Under the pieces are notes generated by a model, which worked only from the letters and a program-made list of their open reading frames with translations, did no database searches and had not been told where the DNA came from. From ZLKRG46 sp032117915 (GTDB lineage Bacteria > Bacteroidota > Ignavibacteria > Kapaibacteriales > Kapaibacteriaceae), in NCBI GenBank assembly GCA_032117915.1, contig JAULYI010000042.1:1-7936 (forward strand): DNA of 7,936 nt, given 5' to 3'. Positions 6,801-7,936 of this stretch are shown one piece after another. Every line of letters begins with the position of its first letter. Within the stretch, counting starts at the first letter, position 1. Position numbers and translations under genes: made by a program.

Positions 6801-7936
6801 CTGTACGGCGAGGGTGCCGGTGATGCCAGCATCCAGACGTCGTCGGCACTGGTCTTCGAGACCAGTCCGTGTTCGACGGCCACGTCGGAACGGGAGCTGA
6901 CCTTTAAGAACACGGGCAATTCGACCCTTACCGTGTTTGACGTAGCGTTCGAGGGTGCCGATGGCGACGAGTTTGCTGTGGTTGCGCCTACGCTGACGTT
7001 CCCCTTCACCATGCCACCCAATGACACGCGCACCCTGCGTCTGCGCCACACACCGTCCGGCACCGGCACCAAGGCAGCCCAGATCGTCATCGTCAGCAAT
7101 GCCCTGAACGCCGCATCCGGCAAGTCCAGCGTGCAGCTCGTTGCTCGCCAGGATAGCGTAGGCTACGAACTGTCGCGTCCTACGCTCACGTTTAACGGCG
7201 TGAATGACGGCGATGTGGCCACAGAGCGGCTCCTGCTGGTGAACAACGGCACCGTGGCGCTGCGCTGGCCGCGCACGCAGATCCAGATCAATGACAAGTT
7301 TACGATCGTCTCGATCAAGCCTGACATCACGCCGCCCGGTAGCTCTTCGGAGATCACGGTGCGCTTTGCCGGTGGCGTGGCCGGTCAGTCCTACACCGGA
7401 AGCTACACCTTCCGCGATTCGGTCTGCGGCCGTGACGTGCCCCTGAATATTGTGGCCAACGTCAAGTCCTTCATCGGCGTCACCGTTTCGGCCCCCAGCC
7501 AGCGTGTGCGCACCTCCAGCGTTATCGACGTGCCGGTCTTCATCACGGAAAAGGTCAACCTTGACCGGACCACCGTGCGAACCTTTACCGCCGACGTCAT
7601 CGTCAACGCCACCATCCTCTATCCGTCGGGCAATACGCCTGCGGGTACGCTCGACGCCACACAGACGCTGCGCACCATACCGGTCACGCTGACCATTCCG
7701 GCCGGCAGTGACTCGCTGGCGGGCACGCTGCAGTTCAAAACGCTGTGGGGTAATGACACGGCATCGTCCATCCGCTTTACCAACATTGTCGTAGCCGACA
7801 CCATGCGCATCAAGGCACGGGACGGCGAGGTCATCCTTGACGACCTCTGCCGTAAGGGCGGCTCCCGCCTGTTCCGCAACACCGGTGCCGGTGCCGGCAT
7901 CGTGGTGTCGCCGCAGCCGACAACCGGACCCACGAC
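3822..7936 (+). CDS. Giant secreted vWA / WD40 propeller / choice-of-anchor-D protein (3' end outside window)
   Basis: The frame is open from the ATG at 3822 to the window end (1371 codons, no stop). GAGG (3812-3815), 6 bases upstream, supports the start. Domains in order: signal peptide 1-23 (core about 9-18, cleavage after GHA); vWA domain about 84-258 with the MIDAS motif DVSAS (D92, S94, S96) and VDG (191-193); ASH/choice-of-anchor-D domain about 303-400 (SLAFGEVAPG); a Kre9/KNH-like Ig domain about 407-486 (SPNGGE, ITWTG); seven WD40 repeats 493-783; four more ASH-type domains at about 787-895, 896-1000, 1001-1111 and 1112-1214; a further beta-rich region 1215-1355; and VSPQPTTGPT (1362-1371), which looks like the start of a type A type IX sorting domain. 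It is probably exported by Sec, then moved to the surface or medium by type IX secretion, with a role in adhesion or protein binding. MIDAS suggests metal-dependent ligand binding. No enzymatic motif was seen. Partner and true function are unknown. Confidence 0.88.
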   Translation, partial: MNRMRSCSITLLLALCLVHIGHAQTVVITKATLNAPPTNSTARAYAFSASGALQSMGTTDVAVTENGAPVTSTIACDPASGGRNISLMIAADVSASSRLGTPSVVELERSAAVAANGALGSAADEIGLVEFDQRAFMLWGLTSGRTGFDAAAAQIASGRGSSFGNGLTSDPMGALSQLFAARHARTLILMVDGNASIDAASLLATARVFRLTCYVMGIGTALGDDLRALADSTGGAWAESITTTADAQAYARAYVTDAKRLPGCTVSWQSAVGCTGTRTLEFKRAATTRTIVAKAPASLQGTLEVSSTSLAFGEVAPGQSKDITVVLTARNRPVTISKVTSNNSAFGVINGAAPPTITLQPDESHTVRVRYQAADSVAKIATVVVENDACGPIAIYCKGGFRAKDNLLKLLSPNGGERFVAGSDTSITWTGVLPEDYVRIDVSNDNGSSWRSVTEAASGLKYTWAPQATGTSMLVRIQQTLIDQTKILLLEDHSAPVYSAEFIQGGAKVATGSHDRTIKIWDATTGALEQTLFGHRDWVWSLAAQPNGSILASGSFDGDVRLWNVQDGSVINTITVGARIWSVAFRSDGKKLAVGFEGGISIIDVETGAIDATTNVPGEAVYSITYTPFDAKLLTAEGRTAAIRDPATLSSVDQRFRGHDGVVYSAAVSPDGSTIATASADRTVRTWNATTGVLLKQSEQGLGSYLDIEFNATGAQILAASGDGTAKFFETSTLNRLNSLPGHNGLVYSARFDTDKRRVVTASTDLTARVWDIAGLRLAQDVSDAAFAVVAGTVSSDVIAIGDAVVGTGIDKSLTIVRNTGSEPVVIRSMRLRAGSVQDFDITPLVKPQIIAPGGSLVSEVRFAPTAAGDRTAVLDVDVGTSVLSVTMRGRGLQPAVNAPALIEFGRRVANRDVIDTTIAVTIPAGGAAVSVVGTAVTGPAAAPFSITSTTGAYALNPGGTHPLRLQFKPTDLGRFAARVTIDVESGEDVVLFLYGEGAGDASIQTSSALVFETSPCSTATSERELTFKNTGNSTLTVFDVAFEGADGDEFAVVAPTLTFPFTMPPNDTRTLRLRHTPSGTGTKAAQIVIVSNALNAASGKSSVQLVARQDSVGYELSRPTLTFNGVNDGDVATERLLLVNNGTVALRWPRTQIQINDKFTIVSIKPDITPPGSSSEITVRFAGGVAGQSYTGSYTFRDSVCGRDVPLNIVANVKSFIGVTVSAPSQRVRTSSVIDVPVFITEKVNLDRTTVRTFTADVIVNATILYPSGNTPAGTLDATQTLRTIPVTLTIPAGSDSLAGTLQFKTLWGNDTASSIRFTNIVVADTMRIKARDGEVILDDLCRKGGSRLFRNTGAGAGIVVSPQPTTGPT
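5298..6170 (+). repeat. Seven tandem WD40 repeats forming a complete beta-propeller
   Basis: Inside the giant gene, residues 493-783 split into seven units of 40-42 residues with starts at 493, 535, 577, 617, 659, 701 and 743. The best units show the GH...V.S...P.G..+A+.S.D.T++.W+ pattern: blade 1 ends HDRTIKIWD, blade 2 FDGDVRLWN, blade 5 ADRTVRTWN and blade 7 TDLTARVWD. Blades 3, 4 and 6 are weaker (no W at the end; blade 4 ends TAAIRDP and blade 6 TAKFFE). Seven blades is the standard closed WD40 ring, so the domain looks complete rather than truncated. The repeats are similar as protein but diverged as DNA, so they are not a recent expansion. Confidence 0.88.
6180..7460 (+). repeat. Four tandem ASH/choice-of-anchor-D Ig-like domains
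   Basis: Downstream of the propeller the protein continues as four diverged units of about 100-110 residues. Each has the outline of ASPM-SPD2-Hydin (choice-of-anchor D) modules: an opening strand like IEFGR or LVFET, a central N-T-G element (VRNTGSEP, FKNTGNST, VNNGTVAL; the second unit lacks it), a segment with LNPGGTHPLRLQFKP or IAPGGSLVSEVRFAP, and a closing G-rich strand (RGRGLQP, YGEGAG). An additional copy lies before the propeller at residues about 303-400. These modules usually act as stalks or protein-binding spacers; here they would hold the propeller away from the C-terminal anchor. Confidence 0.75.

Overview
This is a GC-rich, gene-dense window in which every gene is on the + strand. 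It reads as the chromosome of a bacterium from the Bacteroidota/Chlorobiota side of the tree, most like a Kapabacteria or Ignavibacteria-type lineage. That placement is an inference. It rests on a large secreted vWA / WD40 / choice-of-anchor-D (ASH) protein with what looks like the start of a type IX sorting domain, and on an OmpA-family protein with a FlgD-like Ig module. No rRNA, tRNA, CRISPR array, insertion sequence or phage gene was seen.

Layout. (1) 2-586: the 3' part of a family 2 glycosyltransferase gene, cut by the window start. (2) 576-1220: endonuclease III (nth), overlapping the glycosyltransferase by 11 bp. (3) 1221-1298: a short spacer ending in a hairpin whose 3' arm is the Shine-Dalgarno sequence of the next gene. 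(4) 1299-1676: a small protein resembling a DUF559-type endonuclease that seems to have lost its catalytic residues. (5) 1673-3697: an exported outer-membrane protein with a beta-barrel-like N-terminal part and two OmpA-like domains, overlapping gene 4 by 4 bp (ATGA). (6) 3698-3821: a spacer without a clear terminator but with a possible promoter motif. (7) 3822 to the window end: a very large exported protein with a vWA domain, Ig-like modules, a complete seven-blade WD40 propeller, several ASH-type Ig domains and a probable type IX sorting domain that is cut off.

How the genes may work together. Genes 1 and 2 are an overlapping pair with no obvious functional link (glycan synthesis and base-excision repair). 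Genes 4 and 5 are tightly coupled by the ATGA overlap. Genes 5 and 7 both encode envelope proteins: a peptidoglycan-binding outer-membrane anchor and a giant surface or secreted adhesion-type protein. They may serve the same cell surface, but nothing in the sequence proves a shared complex. The most notable items are the domain architecture of gene 7, the double OmpA arrangement of gene 5, the apparently dead nuclease fold of gene 4, and the hairpin over its ribosome binding site. I do not see a clear new defence or mobile system here.
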